Origin: Desulfovibrio sp. JC022
GTDB taxonomy: Bacteria; Desulfobacterota; Desulfovibrionia; Desulfovibrionales; Desulfovibrionaceae
Assembly (NCBI RefSeq): GCF_010470665.1
Contig: NZ_VOPZ01000008.1
Coordinates: 1 to 64,000, forward strand
Length of the DNA stretch: 64,000 bases
Direction: 5' to 3'
This document shows, one piece after another, positions 16,519 through 26,266 of this stretch (its first letter is position 1; the number at the start of each line of letters is the position of its first letter). The notes under the pieces are model-generated. The model saw only the letters and a program-made list of their open reading frames with translations, was not told where the DNA came from and searched no databases. Position numbers and translations under genes: made by a program.

Positions 16519-18159
16519 ATGCCCGAATATAAAAAATTTGACCGTTCCGGCGGTTCCGCACCGCGTAGACAGTCCCTGCTCGACGAAATCAAAGAGCTGG
16601 ACGCAAGACTTCTTTCCATCGTATCCCGCAGAAATTACCTCATGGGTAAAGCTGCATCCAAGCGCAAACAGAAAGGTTTGCCCCTTGGTGACCCGGATAT
16701 GGAAAGACGCATCTTTGAAACATGGACCGCTGAAGCCGGTAGCAAAAAATTCGACCTTAAAACTGCACGTCGTGTTTTCGATCAGCTCAACAACCTTGCT
16801 TACGCAGGAGTTGCCAAACCCGAAAACCGCAAGCTTTCTACATATGTTCTTTCTCCGCCCCAAAAGCCGGTTAATGTCAATTTTGACGGCCCCGGTTCGC
16901 TTTTTCAGTCTAAACTCTGGATCGCACTCAGTGCTGCTGCCGGAGCTGAAGCTCAGATGGGCCCCCTGTGCGTCAACGATGAGATCACCGAACTGATCAA
17001 AGCCTTCAACCAGTCCGGTGCCCATATCTCATGGGATGGTGAAACCATTGAATCCCGCGCCGGAGACGGAATCGACTTTGAGGAAAAACTCGTCTTTGCC
17101 GGTGACAATCCCATGACCATGTATCTGGCCATTGCTTTTGGTCTTAAAACAGTGGGCAAATTCAAGATTGCCGGAGGTCCGATCCTCAAGCAATATGATT
17201 CCCGTCCTCTGGCAGAAATCCTTTCTCCGCTGGGAGCAAGACTTAATACTCTTGATCTGCAGAGCCACGGATTACCTGCACGCCTTGAATGCGGCGGACG
17301 CATGGCTTCCTCTATTGAAATTTCTGAAGACACACCTGCGGAATTTGTTGCTGCTCTCGCGCTTGCTGCATGGACCTATCCGCAGGGCTTGACCATTAAA
17401 TTCGCTGAAGGCTGGCATGGTATGTATCTCCTTCAGGAGGTTGTGGAAGTTCTAGGAATATGCGGCATAAAAGCGAAACTGAATAATACGGAATGTAGCG
17501 TTCCCGCCACAAAAGAAATTTCAGTTCCTGAACAGCCTGTCATTGCACTGGAACCTGAACTCTGCGCCGCTCTGCTGGCAATCCCCGCCTTTAGTGGCGG
17601 ACAGGTTACCATTAATGGTGACTGGCCGAAGAACGTTGTAGCCGAAGATGCACTCAAGACATTGAAGTCTGGTGGTGTTGATATTGAAATTTCCAAAGGA
17701 AGCATCACCGCAACCAAGGGTGAAACCGCGACTGAAGCTTTTTTTGATTTCGGAAATGCAAATGGCCTCTTCCCCATTGGCCTGGCCCTCGCGGTCAACT
17801 CCCGCTCTGAATGCAAAATCAGCAACATTGCTGACGCAGTTATGTTCGAACAAGGTATTGAACTTCTCGAACGCCTCGGCATCAGATACGAACGTGGAGA
17901 TGATGAACTGACCGTTATTCCCGGCAGACTCAAATGGGATGAAGCATGGTCCGCACCATCTCCTTTCTTCGGTATTGCTCTCGGTCTTATGGCCTGGATT
18001 CGTCCGGGTATTGCCATTGAAAACCCCGGCGATCTAACAGAACTCTGGCCTCGTTACTGGACCCTCTACAACAGCCTGCCGGAAGTCGACGGACTAAAAG
18101 ACCCAGAGATTAGGAAAAAAGATGAATCAACAACCCGAAGAAGAATCAAAATCGATTAG
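16519..18159 (+). CDS. Chorismate mutase-like / EPSP synthase-like fusion protein
   Basis: A 546-residue two-domain protein. Residues about 15-95 look like an AroQ-type chorismate mutase helical domain ('LLDEIKELDARLLSIVSRR', 'DPDMERRIF'). Residues about 115-525 follow the EPSP synthase (AroA) two-domain fold: 'GPGSLFQSKLWIALSAAAG' in place of the usual PGSKSxxxR loop, 'RPLAEILSPLGARL' and 'PAEFVAALALAAW'. The usual Lys of the PGSKS loop is absent, so the phosphoshikimate site is divergent. Related proteins are annotated as 3-phosphoshikimate 1-carboxyvinyltransferase in Desulfovibrio. No other aromatic-pathway gene is adjacent, so a true AroA role is probable but not assured. Confidence 0.72.
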   Translation: MPEYKKFDRSGGSAPRRQSLLDEIKELDARLLSIVSRRNYLMGKAASKRKQKGLPLGDPDMERRIFETWTAEAGSKKFDLKTARRVFDQLNNLAYAGVAKPENRKLSTYVLSPPQKPVNVNFDGPGSLFQSKLWIALSAAAGAEAQMGPLCVNDEITELIKAFNQSGAHISWDGETIESRAGDGIDFEEKLVFAGDNPMTMYLAIAFGLKTVGKFKIAGGPILKQYDSRPLAEILSPLGARLNTLDLQSHGLPARLECGGRMASSIEISEDTPAEFVAALALAAWTYPQGLTIKFAEGWHGMYLLQEVVEVLGICGIKAKLNNTECSVPATKEISVPEQPVIALEPELCAALLAIPAFSGGQVTINGDWPKNVVAEDALKTLKSGGVDIEISKGSITATKGETATEAFFDFGNANGLFPIGLALAVNSRSECKISNIADAVMFEQGIELLERLGIRYERGDDELTVIPGRLKWDEAWSAPSPFFGIALGLMAWIRPGIAIENPGDLTELWPRYWTLYNSLPEVDGLKDPEIRKKDESTTRRRIKID

Positions 18160-18376
18160 TATCCCTGAGATCGAAGTAGAAATTGAGAACTTTAAGAAGG
18201 AACTTACACTTTGCAAAGAGCGGGTAAAAACGCTGATGGAAAGTGAAGATCCTTCTGAAGGGATCTTTTTTGCCAAAGAAATCTTCGAATCCAAGCAGGG
18301 TAAACTGCGTCTGGAAGCAGAAATTGACATCCGTCAACGGAAAATAAACCGAATGCGCCTCGGAATGGAAGGATAA
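18122..18376 (+). CDS. Small acidic/basic coiled-coil protein, unknown function
   Basis: An 84-residue protein overlapping the end of the preceding gene by 38 bases in another frame. An AGGAAAAAAG ribosome site precedes its ATG. It is almost entirely helical and charged ('EIEVEIENFKKELTLCKERV'), with no membrane segment, signal or catalytic motif. The overlap suggests translational coupling to the EPSP synthase-like gene. I do not recognise the family. It is probably real because of the ribosome site and coding-like composition. Confidence 0.65.
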   Translation: MNQQPEEESKSISIPEIEVEIENFKKELTLCKERVKTLMESEDPSEGIFFAKEIFESKQGKLRLEAEIDIRQRKINRMRLGMEG

Positions 18377-18497
18377 CAGAATCCCGTCCTCATAACAGCT
18401 TTAGCGGGCACTTTATGAAGTACGCGGGATAGCTACGTACAACAGGACACTTAGTTTCAAATCAGCTTATGAAAAGCACAATCACACCGGAGGAATC

Positions 18498-20414
18498 ATG
18501 GGTTTAAATATTACTGAAAAGATCATATCAGCACATCTTTTGGACGGCGAAATGAAGCCGGGAACAGAAGTCGGGCTACGAATTGATCAAACTCTGACTC
18601 AGGATGCCACCGGCACCATGGCTTATCTGCAATTTGAAGCAATGGGGATCGATAAAGTCCAGACCGAACTTTCTGTAAGTTACGTGGACCATAACACCCT
18701 GCAAATGGGTTTTCGCAATCCCGATGACCATCAGTATCTGCGTACTGTTGCAGCCAAGCACGGCGTAGTCTTCTCCCCTGCCGGAACCGGTATCTGTCAC
18801 CAGCTGCATCTGGAAAACTTTGCCAAACCCGGCAAAACCCTGATCGGCTCCGACAGCCACACACCCACAGCAGGCGGACTCGGCATGCTGGCCATGGGCG
18901 CGGGCGGCCTCTCAGTTGCTCTGGCTATGGCCGGACAGCCTTACTCCATTCCCATGCCCAAAGTGGTCAAAGTGGAGCTTTCCGGCAAACTGACCGGCTG
19001 GGCCTCTGCTAAAGATATAATCCTCAAGCTGCTTGAACTCAAAACAGTCAAAGGCGGAGTGGGCATTGTATTTGAATTCGCGGGTGAAGGCGTAAAAACT
19101 CTTTCCGTTCCTGAACGTGCAGTTATCACTAATATGGGCGCGGAACTGGGTGCGACCACATCCATCTTCCCCAGTGATGAAAATACCAAAACTTTTCTTA
19201 AGGCCATGGGCCGTGAAGAGGACTGGTCCGAACTTATCGCCGATGCAGATGCAACCTACGCCGAAGTCGTTGAAATAAATCTTTCCGAACTTGAACCTTT
19301 GGTGGCCCAGCCGCATATGCCGGACCGGGTCGTGACCGTTAAATCCCTTGCGGGACTTAAGGTCAACCAGTCTGCCATCGGTTCCTGCACCAACTCCTCT
19401 TACTCCGACCTGAAGACGACTGCACTGATCCTGCAAGATCAGCAGTTGCCTGAAGGTGTGGACCTAATGATCTCCCCCGGTTCCAAGCAGGTTCTCAAGA
19501 TGCTTGCTTCAGATGGGCTGATCGGTAATTTCCTTGATTCAGGAGCAAGACTGCTCGAATGTACCTGCGGCCCCTGCATCGGCATGGGCGGTTCCCCCAC
19601 CTCTGCCGGAGTAAGCGTACGTACCTTCAACCGCAACTTTGAAGGACGCAGTGGAACACAGGATGCGCAGGTTTACCTCGCCAGCCCTCAGACCGCTGCC
19701 AAACTGGCTCTTGCCGGGGAATTCACTGATCCTGCAACCTGGGGTACCCCTCCTGCCAAGATCGAATTCCCGTCCGATGTTCCCTCTATCCGCCATCTTT
19801 TCATCTTTCCCCCTGAAAACGGTGAGGCAATTGAAATTGTACGCGGACCAAACATCATCCCCCTTGAAAGCTTCTCCGCATTGCCGGATGAAATTTCTTC
19901 GGAAATCCGCCTCAAGGTCGAAGATGACATCACCACCGACCACATTCTTCCTGCCGGAGCGCAGATCACAGCACTCCGTTCCAACATCCCGGCAATCAGC
20001 GAATACATTTTCAGCCGGGTTGATGAAGGATTTGTGGGTCGCATGAAAGAATCCGACAACGGAATCATCCTCGGCGGTGAAAATTACGGACAGGGTTCCA
20101 GCCGTGAACATGCTGCTCTCGGCCCCCGTCATCTCGGGGTTGTTGCCGTTATCACCAAGTCTCTTGCACGCATTCACCGTGCAAATCTTATCAATTTTGG
20201 CATTCTACCCCTTGTACTCTCTGAAAAGAGTGATTACGACATACTGTCGGAAGGTAGTAAATTGACCCTCGATACCACTTCCATCACCCCCGGCGGCGAA
20301 AGTGTCGCAGTGGCTGACGGTGCTGAAATCAAAGTCAAGAATGACCTTTCGGAAAAAGAACTGGATATAATCAAGGCCGGCGGCCTGCTTAACTACGTCG
20401 GCAACCTATTGTAA
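18498..20414 (+). CDS. Aconitate hydratase
   Basis: [4Fe-4S] aconitase, converting citrate to isocitrate via cis-aconitate, 638 residues. The length and 'NITEKIISAHLLDGEMKPG' start match the shorter aconitase class related to homoaconitase/isopropylmalate isomerase, found in Desulfovibrio and many anaerobes, rather than the 890-residue AcnA. Cluster ligands are in 'IGSCTNSSYSDL' (near residue 299) and 'CTCGPCIGMGGSP' (near residues 355-367). The C-terminal swivel domain holds GENYGQGSSREHAAL. GGAGG lies 9 bases upstream of the ATG. It may supply 2-oxoglutarate for glutamate synthesis in an incomplete TCA pathway (inference). Confidence 0.93.
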   Translation: MGLNITEKIISAHLLDGEMKPGTEVGLRIDQTLTQDATGTMAYLQFEAMGIDKVQTELSVSYVDHNTLQMGFRNPDDHQYLRTVAAKHGVVFSPAGTGICHQLHLENFAKPGKTLIGSDSHTPTAGGLGMLAMGAGGLSVALAMAGQPYSIPMPKVVKVELSGKLTGWASAKDIILKLLELKTVKGGVGIVFEFAGEGVKTLSVPERAVITNMGAELGATTSIFPSDENTKTFLKAMGREEDWSELIADADATYAEVVEINLSELEPLVAQPHMPDRVVTVKSLAGLKVNQSAIGSCTNSSYSDLKTTALILQDQQLPEGVDLMISPGSKQVLKMLASDGLIGNFLDSGARLLECTCGPCIGMGGSPTSAGVSVRTFNRNFEGRSGTQDAQVYLASPQTAAKLALAGEFTDPATWGTPPAKIEFPSDVPSIRHLFIFPPENGEAIEIVRGPNIIPLESFSALPDEISSEIRLKVEDDITTDHILPAGAQITALRSNIPAISEYIFSRVDEGFVGRMKESDNGIILGGENYGQGSSREHAALGPRHLGVVAVITKSLARIHRANLINFGILPLVLSEKSDYDILSEGSKLTLDTTSITPGGESVAVADGAEIKVKNDLSEKELDIIKAGGLLNYVGNLL

Positions 20415-20421
20415 ATGAGTA

Positions 20422-20455
20422 TGGCAGGGCTTGCGCTTGTGCGCTGGCCCTGCCA
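20422..20455 (+). other. Intercistronic hairpin after aconitase
   Basis: TGGCAGGGC (20422-20430) is exactly complementary to 20447-20455, and GCGC pairs lie inside. No T-run follows. It is probably a stabilising or processing hairpin between aconitase and the PpiD-like gene. Confidence 0.45.
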
Positions 20456-20514
20456 GTGTAAATAGAATCAACATTAGAAAGCAGCACCTGCTGCAAACGG
20501 AGACGGAAGAAGCC

Positions 20515-22416
20515 ATGATGGACATTCTGCGCCAAAATGCCCAGAGCTGGGGCATCAAAATCGCTTTCGGTATCATTATCGCAGTTTTTATTTTTGCCTT
20601 CGGCGCCGGCGGTTTCAACGGCAACACCGACCCGGTAATCGCTTATGTTAACGACCAGCCTGTGCCCACTCAGGAATTCATGCAGGTCTACCGCGAAACC
20701 GCTGAAGCATTACGGGCCCAGAATCCCACCATTGACTCCGATCAGCTTCAGGCACCTGAATTCAAGAAAGCAGTTCTTGAGCAGCTGGTCAGCAAAAAAC
20801 TTCTGGAAGCTGAAGCACTGAAACTCGGTCTTTCTGTTTCCAACAGCGAACTTTCCTACGGCATCAGGCAGATTCCCGCATTTGCTGACCAAGACGGCAA
20901 ATTCGACATGAATCTTTATCAGGCTTTCCTGCAAAGCAGACAAATGTCCGCTGCCACCTTTGAAAACGACATGCGTAACAGCGCGTTGATTCAGAAACTT
21001 CAGGAATATGTGACCCTGCCGGTCAAACCCACTGAAGCCGAAGCCCGTGCCCTATTCGACTCCGCTTCTGAGAAAGTTCAGATCGACTATTACTATGTTT
21101 CCGGTGCTGATTTCGTTAAAAACATGAAAATCAGCGACAAGGAAATTGAAGATTTCTACAAAGCCAACCCGGACAAGTTCACCATTCCGGGACGCGCTAT
21201 TGTAAAGTACATTGCTTTCACACCGGAAGAACTCTCCATCAACGAAACTGTAACTCCCGAAGAAATCAATGCTTACTACGCAGCAAACAAGGAATCTTTC
21301 CAGCAGGAAGAACAGCTTAAGGCCCGCCACATCCTTATCGCTGTAGATGAAAATGCTGCGGAAAAGGACGTGGCTGCTGCGGAAAAGAAAATCAAAAAAG
21401 TTCTCGCCAAAGCGAAATCCGGTCAGGATTTCGGCAAACTGGCAAAGAAATACTCCGAAGGCCCCAGCAGCTCTAAGGGCGGCGAACTGGGCTGGTTCGG
21501 ACACGGTGCCATGGTTAAACCTTTTGAAGATGCAGCATTCGCACTCAAAAAAGGTGAAGTCAGCAAACCCGTCCGTACCCGCTTCGGCTGGCACCTGATC
21601 AAAATTGATGATGTACGCGAAGCCGGTCAGAAAAAACTTGATCAGGTCAAGGATGAAATCAGCTCCATGATCGCTCAGGAAAAAGCTGCTGACTCCATCA
21701 CTGACAAGCTTGACCACGCCATCGACCTTCTTGCTTCCGGCCTCAAACTGGACAAAGTATCAGAAGAAATCGGCGTAGCATTCAAGAAAAGCGAACAGGC
21801 GACTGTGCAGAACCTTTCCCGTGCCTTCGGCATGACCGAAAGCGCAGCTCAGACCATCATCGCCCTGCCTAAAGGCAGCGCAACTGAAATGCCTGTTGCC
21901 ATTGACGGCGGCTACATCCTCGTTGAGAAAGAGGAAGATGTTCCCCCGACCCTGAGCCCGCTCAAGGATCAGAAACAGGACATCGAAAGCTTCCTTTCTC
22001 AGCAGAAAGCCATGCAGCTGGCTAGAGTCAAAGCCATGGCCATCAGGGCTAAACTTGCGGACCAAAAGACTGCTGCCAAGGAACTCAAATCCATCAAGAA
22101 AGATCTCAAGACCTCCGAACCTTTCGGTCGTGACGGTTTTGTTCCCGGTCTGGGGATGAACCCCAAACTGGCTCAGGCTGCTTTTGCAACCAAGCAAGAC
22201 CAGTGGATGTCTGATGTTTTCGAGCTTCCCGGCGGATTCATTGTTGCCCGTGTTGATGACCGTATTCCTCCCAAAGAAGAAGCTTGGGAAACCCAGAAAG
22301 AGATGGTCATGAACGCCCTGTTCCAGCAGCGTGCCAACGAAGTGTTCAACGCATTCCTTGCTGAACTGCGATCCAAAGCTCAGGTTGAGTACGTCCGCAA
22401 GGACCTCCTGAACTAG
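20515..22416 (+). CDS. PpiD/SurA-like membrane-anchored peptidyl-prolyl isomerase
   Basis: Periplasmic folding chaperone tethered to the inner membrane, 633 residues from the ATG at 20515 (a second ATG follows at 20518). A single membrane helix lies near residues 12-32 ('IAFGIIIAVFIFAFGAGGF'). A SurA_N-type chaperone region follows ('VNDQPVPTQEFMQVYRE'). The parvulin isomerase domain includes 'KARHILIAVDENAAEKDV' and 'GGELGWFGHGAMVKPFEDAA'. Upstream TTG codons could extend it, but the region before 20515 is a hairpin and ACGGAAGAAG precedes this ATG. The architecture is that of PpiD, but the name is not certain. Confidence 0.88.
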   Translation: MMDILRQNAQSWGIKIAFGIIIAVFIFAFGAGGFNGNTDPVIAYVNDQPVPTQEFMQVYRETAEALRAQNPTIDSDQLQAPEFKKAVLEQLVSKKLLEAEALKLGLSVSNSELSYGIRQIPAFADQDGKFDMNLYQAFLQSRQMSAATFENDMRNSALIQKLQEYVTLPVKPTEAEARALFDSASEKVQIDYYYVSGADFVKNMKISDKEIEDFYKANPDKFTIPGRAIVKYIAFTPEELSINETVTPEEINAYYAANKESFQQEEQLKARHILIAVDENAAEKDVAAAEKKIKKVLAKAKSGQDFGKLAKKYSEGPSSSKGGELGWFGHGAMVKPFEDAAFALKKGEVSKPVRTRFGWHLIKIDDVREAGQKKLDQVKDEISSMIAQEKAADSITDKLDHAIDLLASGLKLDKVSEEIGVAFKKSEQATVQNLSRAFGMTESAAQTIIALPKGSATEMPVAIDGGYILVEKEEDVPPTLSPLKDQKQDIESFLSQQKAMQLARVKAMAIRAKLADQKTAAKELKSIKKDLKTSEPFGRDGFVPGLGMNPKLAQAAFATKQDQWMSDVFELPGGFIVARVDDRIPPKEEAWETQKEMVMNALFQQRANEVFNAFLAELRSKAQVEYVRKDLLN

Positions 22417-22439
22417 TCTGAACACACTCAGATTAAATC

Positions 22440-22476
22440 AAAGGGTCTGTTCTTGCGGGAACAGACCCTTTTTTTC
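22440..22476 (+). terminator. Rho-independent terminator after the ppiD-like gene
   Basis: AAAGGGTCTGTTC pairs with GAACAGACCCTTT across a short TTGCGG loop and is followed by a run of T. Confidence 0.9.
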
Positions 22477-22596
22477 GTTACGTACATATCTTTGTTTTAA
22501 ACACCTCTTTTATCTTGCACAGTTTTTTCCTACAGAGTAACAACTAAAAACTACTGTCACAGCTATACTGGCAGAGATTTCATAGGATAACAGACC

Positions 22597-23781
22597 ATGC
22601 TCAACACTCCCAAAGGATATAAATTTGCAGCCCTTGAGGCTGGCTTCAAGTACCACGGCCGGAATGATCTGGCCCTGATCCTAAGTGATATGCCTGCGGT
22701 CGCCGCTGCGGTTTTCACAAAGAACAAATTTCAAGCCGCTCCGGTAACTGTTGGTAAGGAAATTCTTGCTGAATCTCAAACTGTCCGCGGTGCCATAATC
22801 AATGCCGGTCTGGCTAATGCCTGCACAGGGGCTGAAGGAATTGAAGACTGCCGGGAAAGTCTTGTGCTGGTCGCAAAGTATCTGGGCTTGAATTCCCGTG
22901 ACCTGCTCCCCTCCTCCACCGGGGTCATCGGCCCGCGCTTTAATATGGATAGATGGCGTGAAGCAGCACCGAAACTAAAAGGTGCACTTGCTGAAAACGA
23001 TCCGGTCAAGGCGGCTAAGGCCATCATGACCACCGACAAATTTCCCAAACTGGCCTGGGGTGAGATTGAATGCGACGGTAAACCCTTGCGCATGCTCGGC
23101 ATGTGCAAAGGCGCGGGCATGATATCCCCGAACATGGCCACTATGCTCGGATTCATTACCTGCGATGCTGAAGTAGATCCCAAATGGTGGCAGGAAACCC
23201 TGCACCGCTGCATCGACAAAAGCTTCAACTGCGTAACAGTTGACGGCGACACCAGCACTAACGATACAGTCATGGCCCTTGCCAACGGTACTTCCGAAGT
23301 CAAAGCTGACACCGACGAAAAAAAAGCTGCAATAGAAGCCCTGTTGCTTGATATCTGCCAACAGCTTTCCTACATGATCGTGCAGGATGCCGAAGGCGGA
23401 ACCAAGGTCATGCACATAAATGTCAGCGGAGCAACTTCAGATGAAGATGCGGAACTCATGGTCCGCGCAGTGGGCAATTCTCCGCTGGTCAAGACAGCTC
23501 TTTTCGGCGAAGACCCCAACTGGGGCAGAATTGTCGCGGCAGCCGGACGCAGCGGCGCTGAATTCGACCCTGATAAATTGACCCTGAGTTTCGGCAAAAT
23601 CGTCGTCTTTGAAAAAGGAAAACCCGTCGAAGGGGACATGGACGCCCTGCTCGAACCAATCATGCGTAAACAGGATGTTGAAGTGAACATCACCCTCGGT
23701 GACGGTAATGGTTCTTCCGTGCTTCAGGCTTCCGACCTGACCCGCGAATACATCAGCATCAACGCCGATTACAGATCGTAA
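22597..23781 (+). CDS. argJ: Glutamate N-acetyltransferase / amino-acid acetyltransferase ArgJ
   Basis: Transfers acetyl from N-acetylornithine to glutamate in the cyclic arginine pathway, and may also use acetyl-CoA. It has 394 residues, normal for ArgJ. The autoprocessing site is in 'NMATMLGFITCDAE' with Thr182 as the expected N-terminal nucleophile of the beta chain. The oxyanion-hole segment is 'SSTGVIGPRF'. The product is cleaved into two chains in characterised enzymes. It heads a short gene group after its own upstream terminator. Confidence 0.94.
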   Translation: MLNTPKGYKFAALEAGFKYHGRNDLALILSDMPAVAAAVFTKNKFQAAPVTVGKEILAESQTVRGAIINAGLANACTGAEGIEDCRESLVLVAKYLGLNSRDLLPSSTGVIGPRFNMDRWREAAPKLKGALAENDPVKAAKAIMTTDKFPKLAWGEIECDGKPLRMLGMCKGAGMISPNMATMLGFITCDAEVDPKWWQETLHRCIDKSFNCVTVDGDTSTNDTVMALANGTSEVKADTDEKKAAIEALLLDICQQLSYMIVQDAEGGTKVMHINVSGATSDEDAELMVRAVGNSPLVKTALFGEDPNWGRIVAAAGRSGAEFDPDKLTLSFGKIVVFEKGKPVEGDMDALLEPIMRKQDVEVNITLGDGNGSSVLQASDLTREYISINADYRS

Positions 23782-23817
23782 CAATCTTACAATTTTAAGA
23801 TACAACCAGATATTTAT

Positions 23818-24435
23818 ATGATGAAAAACCTTAAAAACCGCGACAAGATGACCAGACTTGCCGACTTCCTCTTTGAGGTCGGCATGCTGCGCAAAACACC
23901 GCGTACCGGATATCAGTTTCTGGGCACAGGCTCTGAATCTGTTGCCGACCATTCTTACCGGGTGGCGGTACTGGGGTATGTGCTGGCCGACATGGCCGGG
24001 GCTGATATGGCCCGCACTGTTTTCATGTGCCTTTTCCATGACCTGCACGAAGCCCGTACCGGAGACTTCAACTACGTAAACCGGATATACAACCGCAGCT
24101 ACCGTGATAAAGCCCTGCGTCACACACTGGCCGGGACGGGGCTGGAAGACAAAGTCTTTCCCCATTGGGAAGAGCTTGAAGAATGCGAAACAATTGAATC
24201 CAAACTGGCTCAGGACGCTGACCAGCTGGACTTCATCCTCAACCTCAAAGAAGAACTTGATATGGGCAATCCTTATGCCGGGAAATGGCTGGAATCGGCA
24301 TTAAAGAGATTGCGCACTGAAGAAGGCCAGAAACTGGCCGATAAAATAGCTGAGACCGATCACAAGGACTGGTGGTATCTCGGACCGCCGCCCAGCTGGT
24401 GGGAAAACAAAAACGGCCTTGATGACGAAGATTGA
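23818..24435 (+). CDS. HD-domain hydrolase (YfbR-like)
   Basis: A 205-residue HD-superfamily phosphohydrolase. Metal ligands are in 'SVADHSYRVAVLGYVLADM' (His) and 'CLFHDLHEARTGD' (His-Asp), with a later Asp in 'LAQDADQLDFIL'. The layout matches the small HD proteins that include 5'-deoxynucleotidase YfbR. The substrate is not defined by sequence. It lies 36 bases after argJ. Two adjacent ATG codons (23818, 23821) are possible starts, with no strong ribosome site at either. Confidence 0.82.
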   Translation: MMKNLKNRDKMTRLADFLFEVGMLRKTPRTGYQFLGTGSESVADHSYRVAVLGYVLADMAGADMARTVFMCLFHDLHEARTGDFNYVNRIYNRSYRDKALRHTLAGTGLEDKVFPHWEELEECETIESKLAQDADQLDFILNLKEELDMGNPYAGKWLESALKRLRTEEGQKLADKIAETDHKDWWYLGPPPSWWENKNGLDDED

Positions 24436-24586
24436 AACAAGACCGCATAAAATCAGCCGAGCAAGATTTAATACTGCTCCCGGAACCTTTTCACTCTTTT
24501 ATTTTGCAGATCATTGTGCTAAGTGTATCGTTTAGGCTGCTTTTTCATTAATAATATATTTTAAATTTTATGGTAATCAACTGACG

Positions 24587-25399
24587 ATGTCCCAAGCTGA
24601 AACTGAAAATAAATTACTTCTCCCGTTCAATATGATCGGTAAGTGCTGCATGAATATCCTTGCTGAAGCAGGAGCCATGTTCATTTTCCTCATGGACGGG
24701 TTGCTTCATATTTTCAGCTCTCTGGGCATCTTCAACAAAACCATCAAGGAACTTTACTTCATCGGAGTGAAGTCCATTACCGTAATATCCCTGATCGGCC
24801 TTTTCACAGGCATGGTTGTCGGCCTTCAAACCCAGTATGCCCTATCCAAATTCGGCTCCGACGGTTTTTTAGGGGCTGCTGTTGCTCTTTCACTTGTGCG
24901 CGAACTCGGGCCTGTCCTTACCGCCATAATGCTCACCGGACGAGCTGGATCATCCATGACTGCAGAAATCGGGGTTATGCGTATTTCTGAACAAATCGAC
25001 GCTCTTGAGCTCATGGATATAAACCCCATGAACTATCTGGTCAGCCCCAAGTTGCTGGCCTCAATCATTTCCTTCCCCATCCTGACCGCACTTTTTGACC
25101 TGATCGGCATAGCTGGCGGCTACATGACCGGAGTAAGCCTGATGGGCGGCAATGCAGGAGTGTATTGGCACCGGGTGCACACCGCCCTCGGCTGGGATGA
25201 TATTTCCGCAGGGTTCAACAAATCCCTTGTTTTTGCAGTGCTGGTCTGTACCGTATGCTGCTTTCAGGGTTATTTCACCCACCACCGTAAAGACGGTAAA
25301 GGCCCCGAAGGCGTAAGTCAGGCAACTACTACCGCAGTAGTTATGTCCTGTGTGCTGGTTCTCGTAGCAGACTACATCATAACCTCCTTACTTCTCTAG
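24587..25399 (+). CDS. mlaE: Lipid-asymmetry ABC transporter permease MlaE
   Basis: Inner-membrane permease of the Mla phospholipid-transport system, which keeps the outer membrane asymmetric. It has 270 residues with about five membrane segments. Family motifs include 'LVRELGPVLTAIMLTGRAGSSMTAEIG' (conserved Glu and Arg/Gly cluster) and 'EQIDALELMDINPM'. It is first in a run mlaE-mlaF-mlaD-mlaC-mlaA. mlaB (STAS domain) is not visible in this operon. Confidence 0.93.
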   Translation: MSQAETENKLLLPFNMIGKCCMNILAEAGAMFIFLMDGLLHIFSSLGIFNKTIKELYFIGVKSITVISLIGLFTGMVVGLQTQYALSKFGSDGFLGAAVALSLVRELGPVLTAIMLTGRAGSSMTAEIGVMRISEQIDALELMDINPMNYLVSPKLLASIISFPILTALFDLIGIAGGYMTGVSLMGGNAGVYWHRVHTALGWDDISAGFNKSLVFAVLVCTVCCFQGYFTHHRKDGKGPEGVSQATTTAVVMSCVLVLVADYIITSLLL

Positions 25400-25408
25400 A
25401 GGTATCGC

Positions 25409-26248
25409 ATGAGTTCAACAGCACCGGATATCAAAATCGAGAACCTGACCATCGGCTATGATGGCAATCCTGTAGTTACCGATATCAACGCCACCCTTCC
25501 CGGCGGAGGAATTTCTGTTATCCTCGGACGCTCAGGCTGCGGGAAGTCCACCCTGCTCAAGAACATCCTCAAACTGAATACTCCCATGGGCGGTGCAGTC
25601 TACCTGGGCAGGCACAATATTTACGAACTCAAGCGCAAGGCTTTCCGTTGCCTCAAGCAGCGCATCGGCGTGCTTTTTCAGGACGGGGCACTACTCGGAG
25701 CCCTGAATCTTTTTGATAATGTGGCTCTGCCGCTTCGTGAACACACCCGGCTGGGGCAGCCGGAAATATACGAAGTGGTCAAGGCCAAGCTCAGCCTCGT
25801 GGGACTCGAAAAGTTTATGGATTACTATCCCAACGAACTCTCAGGAGGCATGCGCAAAAGGGCCGGACTGGCCCGGGCCATGGTCATGGACCCGGATATC
25901 CTTTTCTGCGACGAACCTACATCAGGACTTGACCCCATCAACTCGGCGGAACTTGACGGGCTGCTTCTCGAACTCAAGGAAAGGTTCGACATGACCATAG
26001 TGGTGGTCAGCCACGATCTGGCCAGCATGAAAACCATTGCCGATTACGTTGTTGTTCTCGGCGAAGGCAAAACACTTTTCAAGGGACAGAAGAAAGAACT
26101 TCTGACAACCGATGAACCTTACCTGCGTCAATTTCTGGATCGAGCAGGGGAAAAGCGTGAAAACCCACGCCTGACCATGGCTCCCTTAGATCCTTCGGTT
26201 ATGAAAATGAATTGCGCCAAATACATTGGCGACTTGAACAGCAATTAA
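25409..26248 (+). CDS. mlaF: Lipid-asymmetry ABC transporter ATP-binding protein MlaF
   Basis: ATPase of the Mla system, 279 residues. Walker A is GRSGCGKSTL, the signature is LSGGMRKRAGLARA and Walker B is 'ILFCDEPTSGLDP'. A C-terminal extension of about 40 residues ('DRAGEKRENPRLTMAPLDPS') goes beyond the ABC core. It lies 9 bases after mlaE. Confidence 0.93.
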   Translation: MSSTAPDIKIENLTIGYDGNPVVTDINATLPGGGISVILGRSGCGKSTLLKNILKLNTPMGGAVYLGRHNIYELKRKAFRCLKQRIGVLFQDGALLGALNLFDNVALPLREHTRLGQPEIYEVVKAKLSLVGLEKFMDYYPNELSGGMRKRAGLARAMVMDPDILFCDEPTSGLDPINSAELDGLLLELKERFDMTIVVVSHDLASMKTIADYVVVLGEGKTLFKGQKKELLTTDEPYLRQFLDRAGEKRENPRLTMAPLDPSVMKMNCAKYIGDLNSN

Positions 26249-26266
26249 ATTGATACGGAATCCGGC

